From positions 1 to 64,000 of the forward strand of contig NZ_JACSQA010000007.1 of the NCBI RefSeq assembly GCF_014836845.1: a stretch of 64,000 nt of DNA, in the 5' to 3' direction. Positions 17,900 to 27,984 of the stretch are shown here, piece by piece (the stretch's first letter is position 1; each line of letters opens with the position of its first letter). This DNA is from Ureibacillus galli. Its GTDB lineage: Bacteria; Bacillota; Bacilli; Bacillales_A; Planococcaceae. Both the position numbers and the translations under genes were made by a program. The notes below the pieces were generated by a model, which ran no database searches, was not told the origin of the DNA, and saw nothing but the letters and a program-made list of their open reading frames with translations.

Positions 17900-20800
17900 T
17901 TATACATTAAAATAGCGAGCATCTGGGTGGGCAAACACAATTGCAGAAACACTTGCTTCTGGCTCCATCATGTAACCTTCCGTTAATTGAACACCAATTT
18001 GTTCCGGCTTCAATAGTTTAAATAACTTCTCTTGGTCTTCTAGGTTTGGACATGCAGGATAGCCAAAGGAAAAACGTTGACCTTGATATTTTGCTGCAAA
18101 ACGTTCTCGCATTGTAAAATCAGTTGCATCGGGGAAGCCCCAAACGTCACGTATTTCTTGATGAATCCTTTCCGCAAAACCTTCTGCCAACTCTAATGCC
18201 GTTGCAAGAAGAGCATGACTTTCTAAAAATTTACCATCTTTCTTTAATTCGTCTGCCACATTTTTCACGCCATGACCTGCCGTTACAACCATTAATGCGA
18301 CATAATCCATCTCGCCGCTTTCTACCGTTTTCAAAAAGTCGGCTAAGCATAGGAATGGTGCTTCTTTCTGACGCGGAAAATGGAATCGTTCAATTTCATG
18401 ATTATGATCTTCCGGGCTATAAATGACCACATCATCTCCATCTGCCTGGGCAGGGAAAAATTGATACATACCTGATGGTGTTAATAAATCAGAACGTAAA
18501 TAATCATTTACTAATTCATGGAGTTCGGTCGCCCTTTCATCCTTTTCAGCTAAAAGTTTTTCCACATTTCCCTTTAGCCCTAAATGATGCCCTATTAAAG
18601 TACGCATATTCACATATGGGTGTAAATGGGCTACTGAATAGTTTCGTTTAATATGTTGCACTAAATCCTTCGGTATATAAACTGGAGCATCCCGAACTGT
18701 TCGAACAGGCTTTTCCATCACGGTTACTTGGGGACGAGCTGCTCGTTTTTCATCAGCAAGAAGTCTTTTTTCACGGGATTGTTGAAGTTCTTGAATAAAC
18801 GATTCCCGCTCATGCACATCCATTAAACGGTTCGCATGATCCAATCCTTGCATAGCATCCTTCGAATAAATGACTGGTCCATCATATTGGGCAGCAATTT
18901 TCGTTTCCGTAAAACGTTTCGATAATGCAGCTCCACCAACTAAAATCGGTACATTAATACCCGCTTCTTTAAAGTCTTGTGCTGTTAACACCATTTGTTG
19001 AGCAGATTTTACAAGCAACCCAGAAAGCCCTACAAAATCAGGATTTTCCCTTCTAATCGCTTCAATTAATTCCGCCGGTGTCACTTTAATCCCGAGGTCC
19101 ACCACTTTATAGCCGTTGTTACTTAAAATAATGTCCACCAAATTTTTACCAATATCGTGAACATCCCCTTTTACCGTTGCTAAAACGACTTTCCCTTTTC
19201 CTGAGCTATCTTCATTTTTCTCCATATACTGTTCTAGGTGGGCTACAGCTGCTTTCATTACACCTGCACTTTGTAATACTTCCGCAACGATTAGTTGGTT
19301 ATCATTAAATAGACGACCTACCTCTGCCATCCCTGCCATTAATGGTCCGTTAATAATATCTAACGGGGTATTAAAAATTTTCCTCGCTTCTTCTAAATCG
19401 GGAATTAACCCTTCCTTAGTTCCCTCAATGATGTAATAAGCAAGTCGTTCCTCCACCGTGTCCGGAATATTTGCCTCAGACTTTTCCTTTTTCTTATCTC
19501 GATAAAAGTCTGTAAATACCGCCAATGTTTCATCGTTTGTATGGAAAATTAAATCGTTAGCTAATTTAATTTCCTCTTCTGGTATCGATGCGTAACGTTC
19601 TAATTTTTCCGTGTTTACAATGGCGTAGTCTAAACCGGCTTGCGTACAATGATATAAAAACACTGCATTTAATACTTCTCGTCCTACTGGAGGTAACCCA
19701 AAGGATACGTTACTTACCCCTAATACTGTTAATGTATTAGGATAGTTTTCTTTTATTAAGCGGATTCCTTCTATTGTTTCCTCAGCAGCACCAATATATT
19801 GTTCATCACCTGTACCGACTGGGAATACTAACGGGTCAAAAATAATATCTTCAGGAGCAAGCCCCCATTTTTCAGTTAATAATTGATAGGAACGAGCGGC
19901 CACTTCTAATTTACGATGGCGATCGACTGCCATCCCCTTTTCATCAATCGTTCCGACAACAACTGATGCACCATATTTTTTCACAATTGGCATGACGGCG
20001 TCGAAACGTTCTTCCCCGTCTTCCAAGTTAATCGAGTTAATAATGGCTTTCCCTTGGGAATATTTCAAAGCTTCTTCTATTACGTGTTCATCTGTGGAGT
20101 CGATCACTAACGGGACCTTTACCTTTTTTACAACCTCTTCCATAAAATTACGCATATCTTCTAGTTCATCGCGGTCTGGATTCGCTAAACAAACATCAAT
20201 TACATGGGCACCATTTTTCACCTGTGCACGGGCAATTTCAGCAGCTTCCTCAAATTTCCCTTCAATAATTAATCGTTTAAATTTACGAGAACCGATGACA
20301 TTCGTTCTCTCACCGATAAACAGCGGGCGCATAGAATCGTCATATTGGAGTGATTCAATACCTGATACAACATGACCATGGGTTTTATTAGGTAATGGAC
20401 GTGGCTCATATCCTTCAACCGCTGTGCGAATCGCTTGAATATGGTCGGGAGTAGTACCACAACAACCACCAACTAAATTAAGCCATCCCTTTTCTGCAAA
20501 GCCTCGAAGTTTTATCGATAACGATTCAGGGGTCTCATGATAATGACCTTCCTCATCAGGCAACCCAGCATTAGGGTAGCAACTAATATAACTTGTTGAT
20601 AAATCTGCTAATGAACGAATATGATCTGTCATAAACTCCGGACCTGTCGCACAGTTTAAACCGATTGAAAGAGGTTTAATATGTTCAATGGAAATATAAA
20701 AGGCTTCAATTGTTTGACCCGCTAATGTTGTACCCATTGGCTCAATCGTAGCTGATATCATAATCGGGAGTTCTTTCTCCGTTTCTCGAAATGCCTGATT

Positions 20801-21331
20801 GATTCCTAAAGAAGCAGCTTTTACATTTAACATATCTTGACTTGTTTCAAGTAAAAGTAAATGGCACCCAGCTTCAATTAATGCTTTCGCTTGCACATAA
20901 AAGTTTTCCGAAAGTTCATCAAAAGTAATGCCGCCTGTTACCGAAAGGGTTTTCGTAGTCGGCCCAATCGCGCCCGCAACAAAACGTGGCCATTCGGGAG
21001 TAGAATATGCTTCAACTGCTTCTAGCGCTAATTCAACTGCTCGTTTATTGATTTCTTCTGCCTTTTCACCAAGTCCGTATTCGTTTAAAACAAGCGGCGT
21101 TCCCCCAAATGTATTTGTACAAATAATATCTGCACCTGCTTTTAAATAACCTAGATGAATATTTTTTACGACGTCAGGCCTTGTTAGAACTAAATTTTCA
21201 TTACAACCTTCTAAAGCTTCCCCACCAAAGTCTTCAGCTGATAAGTTTTCTCGTTGTAACATCGTTCCCATTGCACCATCGATAATTAATATTCGTTTTT
21301 GCAATTGTTCCTCAATCAGATGGTTAAGCAT
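17900..21331 (-). CDS. metH: Methionine synthase, cobalamin-dependent
   Basis: 1143-aa MetH transfers a methyl group from methyltetrahydrofolate to homocysteine through cobalamin. Modules in order: homocysteine domain with [11 protein letters not shown] (zinc cysteines), pterin domain ([13 protein letters not shown]), B12 cap and Rossmann domain with the cobalt-ligand motif DVHDIGKN, and C-terminal activation domain ([21 protein letters not shown]). All are present, so the enzyme looks complete. Its start overlaps the yitJ-like gene by eight bases, placing it under the same S-box. Cobalamin must be made or imported by genes outside the window. Confidence 0.96.
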   Translation of the reverse strand: MLNHLIEEQLQKRILIIDGAMGTMLQRENLSAEDFGGEALEGCNENLVLTRPDVVKNIHLGYLKAGADIICTNTFGGTPLVLNEYGLGEKAEEINKRAVELALEAVEAYSTPEWPRFVAGAIGPTTKTLSVTGGITFDELSENFYVQAKALIEAGCHLLLLETSQDMLNVKAASLGINQAFRETEKELPIMISATIEPMGTTLAGQTIEAFYISIEHIKPLSIGLNCATGPEFMTDHIRSLADLSTSYISCYPNAGLPDEEGHYHETPESLSIKLRGFAEKGWLNLVGGCCGTTPDHIQAIRTAVEGYEPRPLPNKTHGHVVSGIESLQYDDSMRPLFIGERTNVIGSRKFKRLIIEGKFEEAAEIARAQVKNGAHVIDVCLANPDRDELEDMRNFMEEVVKKVKVPLVIDSTDEHVIEEALKYSQGKAIINSINLEDGEERFDAVMPIVKKYGASVVVGTIDEKGMAVDRHRKLEVAARSYQLLTEKWGLAPEDIIFDPLVFPVGTGDEQYIGAAEETIEGIRLIKENYPNTLTVLGVSNVSFGLPPVGREVLNAVFLYHCTQAGLDYAIVNTEKLERYASIPEEEIKLANDLIFHTNDETLAVFTDFYRDKKKEKSEANIPDTVEERLAYYIIEGTKEGLIPDLEEARKIFNTPLDIINGPLMAGMAEVGRLFNDNQLIVAEVLQSAGVMKAAVAHLEQYMEKNEDSSGKGKVVLATVKGDVHDIGKNLVDIILSNNGYKVVDLGIKVTPAELIEAIRRENPDFVGLSGLLVKSAQQMVLTAQDFKEAGINVPILVGGAALSKRFTETKIAAQYDGPVIYSKDAMQGLDHANRLMDVHERESFIQELQQSREKRLLADEKRAARPQVTVMEKPVRTVRDAPVYIPKDLVQHIKRNYSVAHLHPYVNMRTLIGHHLGLKGNVEKLLAEKDERATELHELVNDYLRSDLLTPSGMYQFFPAQADGDDVVIYSPEDHNHEIERFHFPRQKEAPFLCLADFLKTVESGEMDYVALMVVTAGHGVKNVADELKKDGKFLESHALLATALELAEGFAERIHQEIRDVWGFPDATDFTMRERFAAKYQGQRFSFGYPACPNLEDQEKLFKLLKPEQIGVQLTEGYMMEPEASVSAIVFAHPDARYFNV

Positions 21332-23168
21332 TTACTTTTACTCCTTTGTTTTGCTCATCAAGTTGTTTGATATATTGCATTAATTGGATTGTTAAATCGT
21401 AGCGTAAAAATGGCGTGATTAAATAAATTCCATTAAAACGACTAACCGCTGTATCAAGTAATTCCCTAGCAATTGCTACCCCTTCTTTAGCTTCTAGAAC
21501 TTTATCACCTTCACAAGCTTTCATTCTTTCTAATACTTCATCTGATAATTTAATTCCCGGCACTTCATGGTGTAAAAATTCCGCGCTTCTAAAACTTGTT
21601 AAAGGCATAATTCCAATATAAATAGGAGTATCCAAATGTTTCGTTGCTTCGTAAATTTCCTCAATTTTTTCCTTTGAATAGACCGGTTGAGAAATAAAAT
21701 AATCTGCTCCGTGTTCGATTTTTTTCTCAAGCCTACTAACTGCTCTATCCAATACCCGGACATTTGGGTTAAAGGCGGCTGCGACGGAAAAATTCGCTTT
21801 TTTACGCAACACTTTACCAGAGAAGGAGATGCCTTCATTTAATTGTTTTATTAGAGAGATTAACTCCATGGATGAAACATCATAGACGCTAGTAGCACCC
21901 GGGAAATCCCCAACCTTTGTTGGATCCCCTGTCACCGCTAAAACATCGTGTAGGCCAACAGCATTTAGTCCCATTAAGTGGGATTGTAATCCAATTAAGT
22001 TGCGGTCACGACAAGTAATGTGTGGCATAACTCGGATATCGTGTTGCAATTTTAATATAGAGCCCATTGCGATATTACTAACACGAGGAGATGCTAAAGA
22101 ATTATCGGCCATCATAATGATATCCGCCCCTTCGTTATAGAGCGCCTTGGCCCCTTCCACAAAAGTATTGATTTCCAAATGTCTCGGTGTATCAAGTTCA
22201 ACAATGACCGACCGTTCACGCTTTACCTTTTCATGTAACGGTTCTGCATTTCTCGGTTCCGCCTCTTGAATGACGATTTCTTGAAACGGCTTTGCTTCTT
22301 TCGTAATGATTGGGTTTAAGTTTACTAGCAGCTTTTTCGCCGCTTCAATATGTTTTGGTGTCGTACCACAACAACCGCCAATTAAACGGACACCTTGGTT
22401 GCGTAGTTGCACTGCTGCTCGAGCAAAATAATCCGCTTCCGATTCGTAAATTACTTTCCCTTCTTCGATAGCTAGCAATGAAGCATTGGGATAGGCGGAT
22501 AAAAATGCCCTCTCTGGAAGTTCTACACCTTCAAAGGCTTGAATCGTGTGATGGGGGCCTAATCGACAATTTACCCCGACGATATCCGCTCCTATCTTTT
22601 CTAATTGTTGTAAGGCTACATTTAATTTCAAACCATTTTGTAAAACGCCAGGATCATGCATTGAGACTTGGGCAATAATTGGCATATTGGTGATGGAACG
22701 AAGCATTTTGATTGTTTCCGAAAGTTCCTTGAAGTCATAATATGTCTCTAGTAATAAACCATCAATTTGACCATCAATTAATACAGTCGCTTGTTCACGA
22801 ATTGCCGTTAAAATTTCTTCAAGGGTTGTATCGCTTTTTCTTACACCGCGAATCCCTCCGATTGAACCGATGACAAATTGTCCGCCATTGGCTGCCTTTT
22901 TTGCTAGGGCAATGGCAGCCTCATTGATTTCTACCACTTTCGATTCTAGTCCGTACCGTGCTAGTTTAATGGCATTGGCACCATATGTATTTGTTTGAAT
23001 AACATCCGCACCTGCTGCAATATATTCACCATGAATTTTTTCAATCACATCCGGTCTAATAATATTCATTTCTTCATGACAATTATCAAGACCATAGGAA
23101 TATAAAAGTGTCCCCATCGCTCCATCAGCGGTTAACACCTTTGACTTTAACGCTTCAAGTAGTCCCAT
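21324..23168 (-). CDS. Bifunctional homocysteine S-methyltransferase / methylene-THF reductase (YitJ-like)
   Basis: 614-aa fusion: an N-terminal homocysteine S-methyltransferase domain (residues about 1-290, zinc motif [11 protein letters not shown]) and a C-terminal methylenetetrahydrofolate reductase domain (about 325-600, ITCRDRNLIGLQS, AVTGDP). The reductase supplies methyl-THF for the MetH encoded downstream with overlapping start. A GGGGG site precedes the ATG, and an S-box riboswitch controls the operon. B. subtilis yitJ has the same layout and regulation. Confidence 0.94.
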   Translation of the reverse strand: MGLLEALKSKVLTADGAMGTLLYSYGLDNCHEEMNIIRPDVIEKIHGEYIAAGADVIQTNTYGANAIKLARYGLESKVVEINEAAIALAKKAANGGQFVIGSIGGIRGVRKSDTTLEEILTAIREQATVLIDGQIDGLLLETYYDFKELSETIKMLRSITNMPIIAQVSMHDPGVLQNGLKLNVALQQLEKIGADIVGVNCRLGPHHTIQAFEGVELPERAFLSAYPNASLLAIEEGKVIYESEADYFARAAVQLRNQGVRLIGGCCGTTPKHIEAAKKLLVNLNPIITKEAKPFQEIVIQEAEPRNAEPLHEKVKRERSVIVELDTPRHLEINTFVEGAKALYNEGADIIMMADNSLASPRVSNIAMGSILKLQHDIRVMPHITCRDRNLIGLQSHLMGLNAVGLHDVLAVTGDPTKVGDFPGATSVYDVSSMELISLIKQLNEGISFSGKVLRKKANFSVAAAFNPNVRVLDRAVSRLEKKIEHGADYFISQPVYSKEKIEEIYEATKHLDTPIYIGIMPLTSFRSAEFLHHEVPGIKLSDEVLERMKACEGDKVLEAKEGVAIARELLDTAVSRFNGIYLITPFLRYDLTIQLMQYIKQLDEQNKGVKVNA

Positions 23169-23221
23169 TTTTTCTCAACCCCCACCTATTACTTTCAAAA
23201 ATTTCAGTTTATTTATATAAA

Positions 23222-23369
23222 ATAAAAAGCCTTCTTTATGAAAAGAAGGCTAATAATCCAATGATTTTCCTCCTTATCTTCCGGCTTTTCGCCTGCTGGA
23301 TTTAGCACCTTACTTGAAAGTTGGTTGCTGAAGCTTCATTGGGCCAGTCCCTCTGCTTCTCTTGATAAG
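23222..23369 (-). promoter_or_regulatory. SAM-I (S-box) riboswitch for the yitJ-metH operon
   Basis: Minus strand: P1 CTTATC/GATAAG (23369-23364 with 23279-23274), AGAGGGACTGGCCC, CTTCAGCAACC, AAGGTGCTAAATCC and AGCAGGCGAAAAGCC, all hallmarks of the S-box. A 9-bp terminator stem (AGCCTTCTT at 23229 and its partner ending 23252) with a T-run follows. High SAM is expected to stop transcription. Confidence 0.97.
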
Positions 23370-23401
23370 AAATTATTTAAAAATTTTTAATATTAGATTG
23401 T

Positions 23402-23430
23402 ATAATATCTTGAAAAAAGGGTTTCGTCAA
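23402..23430 (-). promoter_or_regulatory. Sigma-A promoter for the S-box leader
   Basis: Minus strand TTGACG, 17-base spacer, TATTAT, located about 30 bases upstream of the S-box. Confidence 0.75.
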
Positions 23431-23452
23431 TACGTTTTTAACCATTCATTGA

Positions 23453-24838
23453 TTATAAAACTTCTAACACTTTTTTCGCTGTCTTTTTCCCGTTTTCAAT
23501 ACACGCACCAATTCCTACACCAAAATAGGAGCATCCCGCGATAAACAGATTTGGATACTTTCGATTTAATTCATTTACAACGACTTGCAAAGCTTCATTA
23601 TGGGCAATATCATATTTCGGCATTTGGTTAATCCACTTTTTAATATTCACCACAACTGGTTGCTCTTCAATATTTAAGCTTAGTTTGACATCTTCTAATG
23701 CAACTTTTGTTAGCTCTTCTTCTGACATAGAAGCTAACTCTTCATATCTCGGATTATTATTTTTATAGAAAAGTCGAACGAGTAATTGACCGTTCTTTGA
23801 TGTATGTTTCCATTTACGACTTGTCCAAGTAGAAGCATTACAAACTAAATCACTATTATGGGATACGATAAATCCAGTGCCATCTGCAGGGAGAACTGAA
23901 TCTGGAATATCAAATCCTAAATACATTGTAATAGCTGAACCATTTGTAAACTTCTCTAGTTGTCCATCAAGTTCTTGATCATTTAACACATTTTTTACAA
24001 CTGTATTCGGTACGGCTAATACAACGACATCCGCTTGAATTATCTCACCATTTGAAAATACCACTTCATATCCGTTATCGTTTTTCAATACACTTGTCGT
24101 TTCTGTATTTTTATAAAATTCCACTTGTGGAAGCATCTCTTCTAATCGATTGATAAGAGAGGACAACCCATTTTTGAAAGAGATAAACTTTTTATTCGCC
24201 GCTTTTTCAAATTGTTCTCTATGGGCTTCAAATCCTTTCATTATACTGCCGTATTCATTTTTATAATCCACTAAATAGGGCAATGTGGAAGCAAGGGATA
24301 ATTGATATAAATCTCCCGAATAAACACCAGCTAATACAGGAGCAATTTGCTTCTCAACAATTTCTTTTCCTAAAAAGTACTCTAAAAACTCCCCAATGGA
24401 GCTTTCTTTTGTGAAACTTGTATTGGGGATTTCACTATCTTCTAAAACGCGTTTTTTTCCTTCTTCAGAAATTAACGTACTTGCCTTTAACGATTCAATA
24501 CTCATCGGAATTCCAAAGGTAGATCCTGCTGGTATGGCGTGTAATTCATTATTTGTATGAATATAAGATACTCCCGTTTCGTTATATACTAGCTCTGATT
24601 CAAAGTCTAAATCGGAAATGAGTTCAAGCACACTTGGATGCCGCGCAACAATGGAATCTGCCCCTGTTTCCATAATGAATCCTTTTTCCTCAACACTATG
24701 CATTTTGCCACCTAAATAGGGATTTTTCTCAGCTAGAATGTAACGTACCGATTCACCTTCTTTAGCTTGGCGGATTAAATAGTGCATCGTACATAACCCT
24801 GTTATTCCTCCTCCAACTACAACAACTGTTTTCATCAT
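23453..24838 (-). CDS. Coproporphyrinogen III oxidase / HemY-type (CgoX)
   Basis: 461-aa FAD oxidase of haem synthesis. The dinucleotide motif VVVGGGITGLC starts at residue 5, and the C-terminal FAD segment FIAGCSYFGVGIGACIENGKK closes the fold. In Firmicutes this family oxidises coproporphyrinogen III to coproporphyrin III in the coproporphyrin-dependent pathway. In B. subtilis it lies in hemEHY; here no hemE or hemH is adjacent and the gene stands alone. The tandem ATG ATG start has GGGAG upstream. Confidence 0.9.
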   Translation of the reverse strand: MMKTVVVVGGGITGLCTMHYLIRQAKEGESVRYILAEKNPYLGGKMHSVEEKGFIMETGADSIVARHPSVLELISDLDFESELVYNETGVSYIHTNNELHAIPAGSTFGIPMSIESLKASTLISEEGKKRVLEDSEIPNTSFTKESSIGEFLEYFLGKEIVEKQIAPVLAGVYSGDLYQLSLASTLPYLVDYKNEYGSIMKGFEAHREQFEKAANKKFISFKNGLSSLINRLEEMLPQVEFYKNTETTSVLKNDNGYEVVFSNGEIIQADVVVLAVPNTVVKNVLNDQELDGQLEKFTNGSAITMYLGFDIPDSVLPADGTGFIVSHNSDLVCNASTWTSRKWKHTSKNGQLLVRLFYKNNNPRYEELASMSEEELTKVALEDVKLSLNIEEQPVVVNIKKWINQMPKYDIAHNEALQVVVNELNRKYPNLFIAGCSYFGVGIGACIENGKKTAKKVLEVL

Positions 24839-25039
24839 GCCAACTCCCTAACCGTTCAAAATATTTATATTAGTAACTTTATCTTTACATACGTTTTAGT
24901 TCCTCTACAAATTTAGCACAACAAAGATGGACGAACAAATTGTCTGCTATACAAAAAAGAGATTTCTTTCAATGAACTGCCTTAACCCATTAGATAAATA
25001 AAGACCGTTCAAAAAAGAAATCCCTTTCCATTATTCTAT

Positions 25040-25912
25040 TTACTCCGAAATATCCATTTGATGCATTGCCGCTTTACGCCATTTAGTCGCTTCTTTTTTA
25101 TCCTTCGGAACATCTAAACCTAATTCATAAATACTTGCGATATTTAATTTCGCTTGGTAATCTCCAAGCAGCGCTGCTCTTTTATAATAATAAAGTGCCT
25201 TTTTACCATTCCTCGGTACTCCCATTCCATTTTCATATAAAAAGCCGAGATTATAAATGGAATCGATATGGTGGGATTTGGCAGCTCGTTCAAACCATTG
25301 TAAAGCTTGAGGCACATCCTTTTCTTGTCCAAGTAATCCGTCTAAAAATATTGACCCTACTCGATATTGTGCTTCCTCATAACCACCATCAGCAGATTTT
25401 ACATAATATTGAAAGGCACTTTCCTCATCTACCTTTACACCAATCCCTTGCTCATACATAATACCAAGCGTATACATTGCTTCTACTACATGATTTGATG
25501 CAGCAAATTTAAACCAGTGTAAAGCTTCTTTTTCGTTCACGGAAACCCCTTCACCGTTCAAATACATGTCAGCTAAATTATTCGCAGCATCAGCGTGTCC
25601 TTCTTCAGCTGCTTTTTTATAATATTCGAATGCCTTCTGAACATTTTCTTCCACCCCTAATCCTTCAAAATAACAATTTCCCAGCTCATACATCGCTTGT
25701 AAGTCCCCTAAATTGGCTGCTTCATTTAACCAATGGATTGAACTACTAAATTGTTCTATATGACGATAGATATTAGAAATCTCCAGAATTGCATGAACAC
25801 TCCCACCTATAGCAAGGTCGTATAAATTTAATGCATCTTCTATTTCCTCTATGTGAAATAAATCGGGATAATTTTTCAATAATTTCTCAAACGTTGCACG
25901 ATTATGAACCAC
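25040..25912 (-). CDS. Sel1/TPR-like repeat protein
   Basis: 290 aa made almost wholly of six or so Sel1-type helical repeats of about 36 residues (pattern A-x-x-L-G-x-x-Y-x-x-G-x-G-V...A-x-x-x-Y-x-x-A-A), from about residue 35 to the end. No signal peptide, so probably a cytoplasmic protein-binding scaffold. The start is GTG with AAAGGTG upstream. It lies 41 bases downstream of a LysR-type gene in the same direction, so it may share its transcript. No function assigned. Confidence 0.8.
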   Translation of the reverse strand: MVHNRATFEKLLKNYPDLFHIEEIEDALNLYDLAIGGSVHAILEISNIYRHIEQFSSSIHWLNEAANLGDLQAMYELGNCYFEGLGVEENVQKAFEYYKKAAEEGHADAANNLADMYLNGEGVSVNEKEALHWFKFAASNHVVEAMYTLGIMYEQGIGVKVDEESAFQYYVKSADGGYEEAQYRVGSIFLDGLLGQEKDVPQALQWFERAAKSHHIDSIYNLGFLYENGMGVPRNGKKALYYYKRAALLGDYQAKLNIASIYELGLDVPKDKKEATKWRKAAMHQMDISE

Positions 25913-25953
25913 TATGATCTACACCTTTAAATAGATTTAATATAGGATACCCA

Positions 25954-26838
25954 TTACTTTTCTTTAAAATATTCGACTAAGTAATTTTTAAATTGATTTG
26001 CGGCAGGAGACAAATACCGATTAGCTGCCCATGAAACACCAATTTTCCTTTCACATATCGGCTCACTAACACGGATTTTGCAAACATTATAGTCATTTAA
26101 TCCTTTCACATTCGGAATTAACGAAACTCCTAAACCAGCACCAACGAACCCGGCAACAGTATGCATCTCCTCAGCTGCAAAGGTAATGTTTGTTGTAATC
26201 CCTGCTTCTTTAAACAACTTATCAACAATTAGACGTAAAGCATTTCCCCGTTTAATCGAAATAAAGGGTTCATCTTTAATTTCTTCAAGTTTAATGGACT
26301 CTCGATTTGCAAAGCGATGATTTTTCGGAACAATTACAAATAGCTCCTCACTCCATAGCTCAATCCAGTCAATTTCGATCGTCTTGGATCTAATTCGTTG
26401 GGATAAACATAAATCAATTTGTCCTTCTTCTAACCACTTCAATAAATTATAAGATGCTGCTTGGGTTAGGGTAAATTTCATATTTGGATATCTTTCTGGA
26501 ACATGGGCCATCAACTCTGGTACTACTTCCATTCCAAGGGTATGTATAAATCCAAAGGCAACTTCACCAAACCCAGGCATCACTAACCCACCGATTTCTT
26601 CCTTTGCTTTATCAAACTCCTCTAAAATGATATCAACACTATTTAAAAACAGCTTGCCGTAACGGTTCAAACTGATGGACCGTCCTTGCCGATCAAAAAG
26701 AGGTACGCCTATTTCTTGTTCTATATTGGAGATGGATTTACTTAATGCAGGTTGTGAGATATTTAGCTTTTCTGCCGCTTGTGTCATATGCTGCATTTCT
26801 GCTACCGTCTTAAAATATTCGAGCTGCTGAATTTCCAT
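25954..26838 (-). CDS. LysR family transcriptional regulator
   Basis: 294 aa with the N-terminal winged helix (MTQAAEKLNISQPALSKSISNIEQ, residues about 18-40) and a type 2 periplasmic-binding-like effector domain. The overall pattern resembles GltC/YybE-type regulators, but the effector cannot be told. The target gene is not obvious because the neighbour on the other side, a carboxylesterase, starts about 195 bases away in the opposite direction. Confidence 0.88.
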   Translation of the reverse strand: MEIQQLEYFKTVAEMQHMTQAAEKLNISQPALSKSISNIEQEIGVPLFDRQGRSISLNRYGKLFLNSVDIILEEFDKAKEEIGGLVMPGFGEVAFGFIHTLGMEVVPELMAHVPERYPNMKFTLTQAASYNLLKWLEEGQIDLCLSQRIRSKTIEIDWIELWSEELFVIVPKNHRFANRESIKLEEIKDEPFISIKRGNALRLIVDKLFKEAGITTNITFAAEEMHTVAGFVGAGLGVSLIPNVKGLNDYNVCKIRVSEPICERKIGVSWAANRYLSPAANQFKNYLVEYFKEK

Positions 26839-27032
26839 TATGGTATCCCTCTCTTTAATTGATAACTATTTGGAATGATTATGATAAAAACAATAAATTG
26901 TACTTATGTATTGTTAACACTATAATAATGTTAAACATCAAGTTTGCATATCAAATTTCAAATAAAAAAACAACACTTTGCATAAAAATTTCTCATGTTT
27001 GTCACAACTAAGTATTAAAGGAGTCTATTAAA

Positions 27033-27797
27033 ATGAAAATCATTCCTCCAAAACCATTTACGATTGAGAAAGGTAACCGTGCCGTTCTTTTACTTCATGG
27101 TTTTACAGGAAACACAAACGACGTAAAACGATTAGGAAGATATTTATCTGACCGCAACTATACTGTACACGCACCATTGTATAAAGGACATGGTGGTGAC
27201 CCAAATACACTCATCCAAACAAACCCAATCGAATGGTGGAACAGTGCATTAGAAGGGTATGACGAGTTAAGAAAATTAGGCTACGAAGAAATCGCTGTTG
27301 CTGGTGTATCCCTTGGTGGCATCTTCTCTTTAAAATTAGGTGAAGAACGCCCTACAAAGGCAATCGTTACAATGTCAGCTCCTGCTTTAGCAAAAAGTGT
27401 AGAAAGTTTACAAGATCGTATTATCGATTATACGATTAAATATAAAAAATTAGCTGGAACATATGATGAACAAACGGATCAGCCACAAGAGCTAGCAAAA
27501 AAATTCCGCATGCCATCTTTAGAATATTTACAAGGTATGATTAACGAAACAAGTGCCAAACTTCCAGAAATCCAAGCACCTGTTCACATATTACGTGGTC
27601 TTCGTGATGACGATTATTATTGTCAAAGTGCTGACTTAATATATAACTCTGTAAAATCTCGCATTAAGTCCGTTAAAAGCTTTATCAATTCAGGTCATAT
27701 TTTAACCCTTGATAAAGAAAAAGAACTGGTATTTGAAGAAGTATATCGTTTCTTTGAAGGACTTCAATGGAGCGATAAAAAAAATCCAGTTTCATGA
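27033..27797 (+). CDS. Carboxylesterase (Est30/YvaK-like)
   Basis: 254-aa alpha/beta hydrolase. The oxyanion segment LLHGFTGN (residues about 20-27), nucleophile elbow AGVSLGG (Ser near 93), an Asp in the LRGLRDDDYY region and the His in SGHILTLDKE form the expected catalytic set of monoacylglycerol/short-chain carboxylesterases of Bacillales. AAAGGAG precedes the ATG. It is followed by an unexplained structured region ending in a terminator (27929-27978). Confidence 0.9.
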   Translation: MKIIPPKPFTIEKGNRAVLLLHGFTGNTNDVKRLGRYLSDRNYTVHAPLYKGHGGDPNTLIQTNPIEWWNSALEGYDELRKLGYEEIAVAGVSLGGIFSLKLGEERPTKAIVTMSAPALAKSVESLQDRIIDYTIKYKKLAGTYDEQTDQPQELAKKFRMPSLEYLQGMINETSAKLPEIQAPVHILRGLRDDDYYCQSADLIYNSVKSRIKSVKSFINSGHILTLDKEKELVFEEVYRFFEGLQWSDKKNPVS

Positions 27798-27828
27798 TAT
27801 GAAATGAAGAAAAGTTGTCTATATTAAT

Positions 27829-27978
27829 AACGTATCCCCTAGCAAATTTTTGTGGCAACGGTAAACCCAGACCCACAAATTCCCCAATTTGCTATAAAAT
27901 ATATGTCCAAGTGACATACATCCCTTTTAAAACAAGCTACGTTTAAGATTCCCCGTCTTAAACAAGTAGCTTGTTTTT
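27829..27978 (+). other. Candidate structured RNA or 3' UTR downstream of the esterase gene
   Basis: TAGCAAATT (about 27840) pairs with AATTTGCTA (about 27890), with an inner TTGTGG/CCACAA stem, and a terminator follows. Unpaired CCCC tracts occur upstream, inside the stem and in the terminator loop, a trait of Firmicute C-rich regulatory RNAs such as RsaE/RoxS. No similarity to a family I can name, and no strong promoter seen. Confidence 0.35.
27929..27978. terminator. Bidirectional intrinsic terminator
   Basis: Long hairpin AACAAGCTAC...GTAGCTTGTT with an inner TTTAAGA/TCTTAAA stem and a TTCCCCG loop; T-run on the plus strand and TTTTAAAA on the minus strand. It separates the convergent esterase and EndoQ-like genes. 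Confidence 0.85.
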
Positions 27979-27984
27979 TATTTT

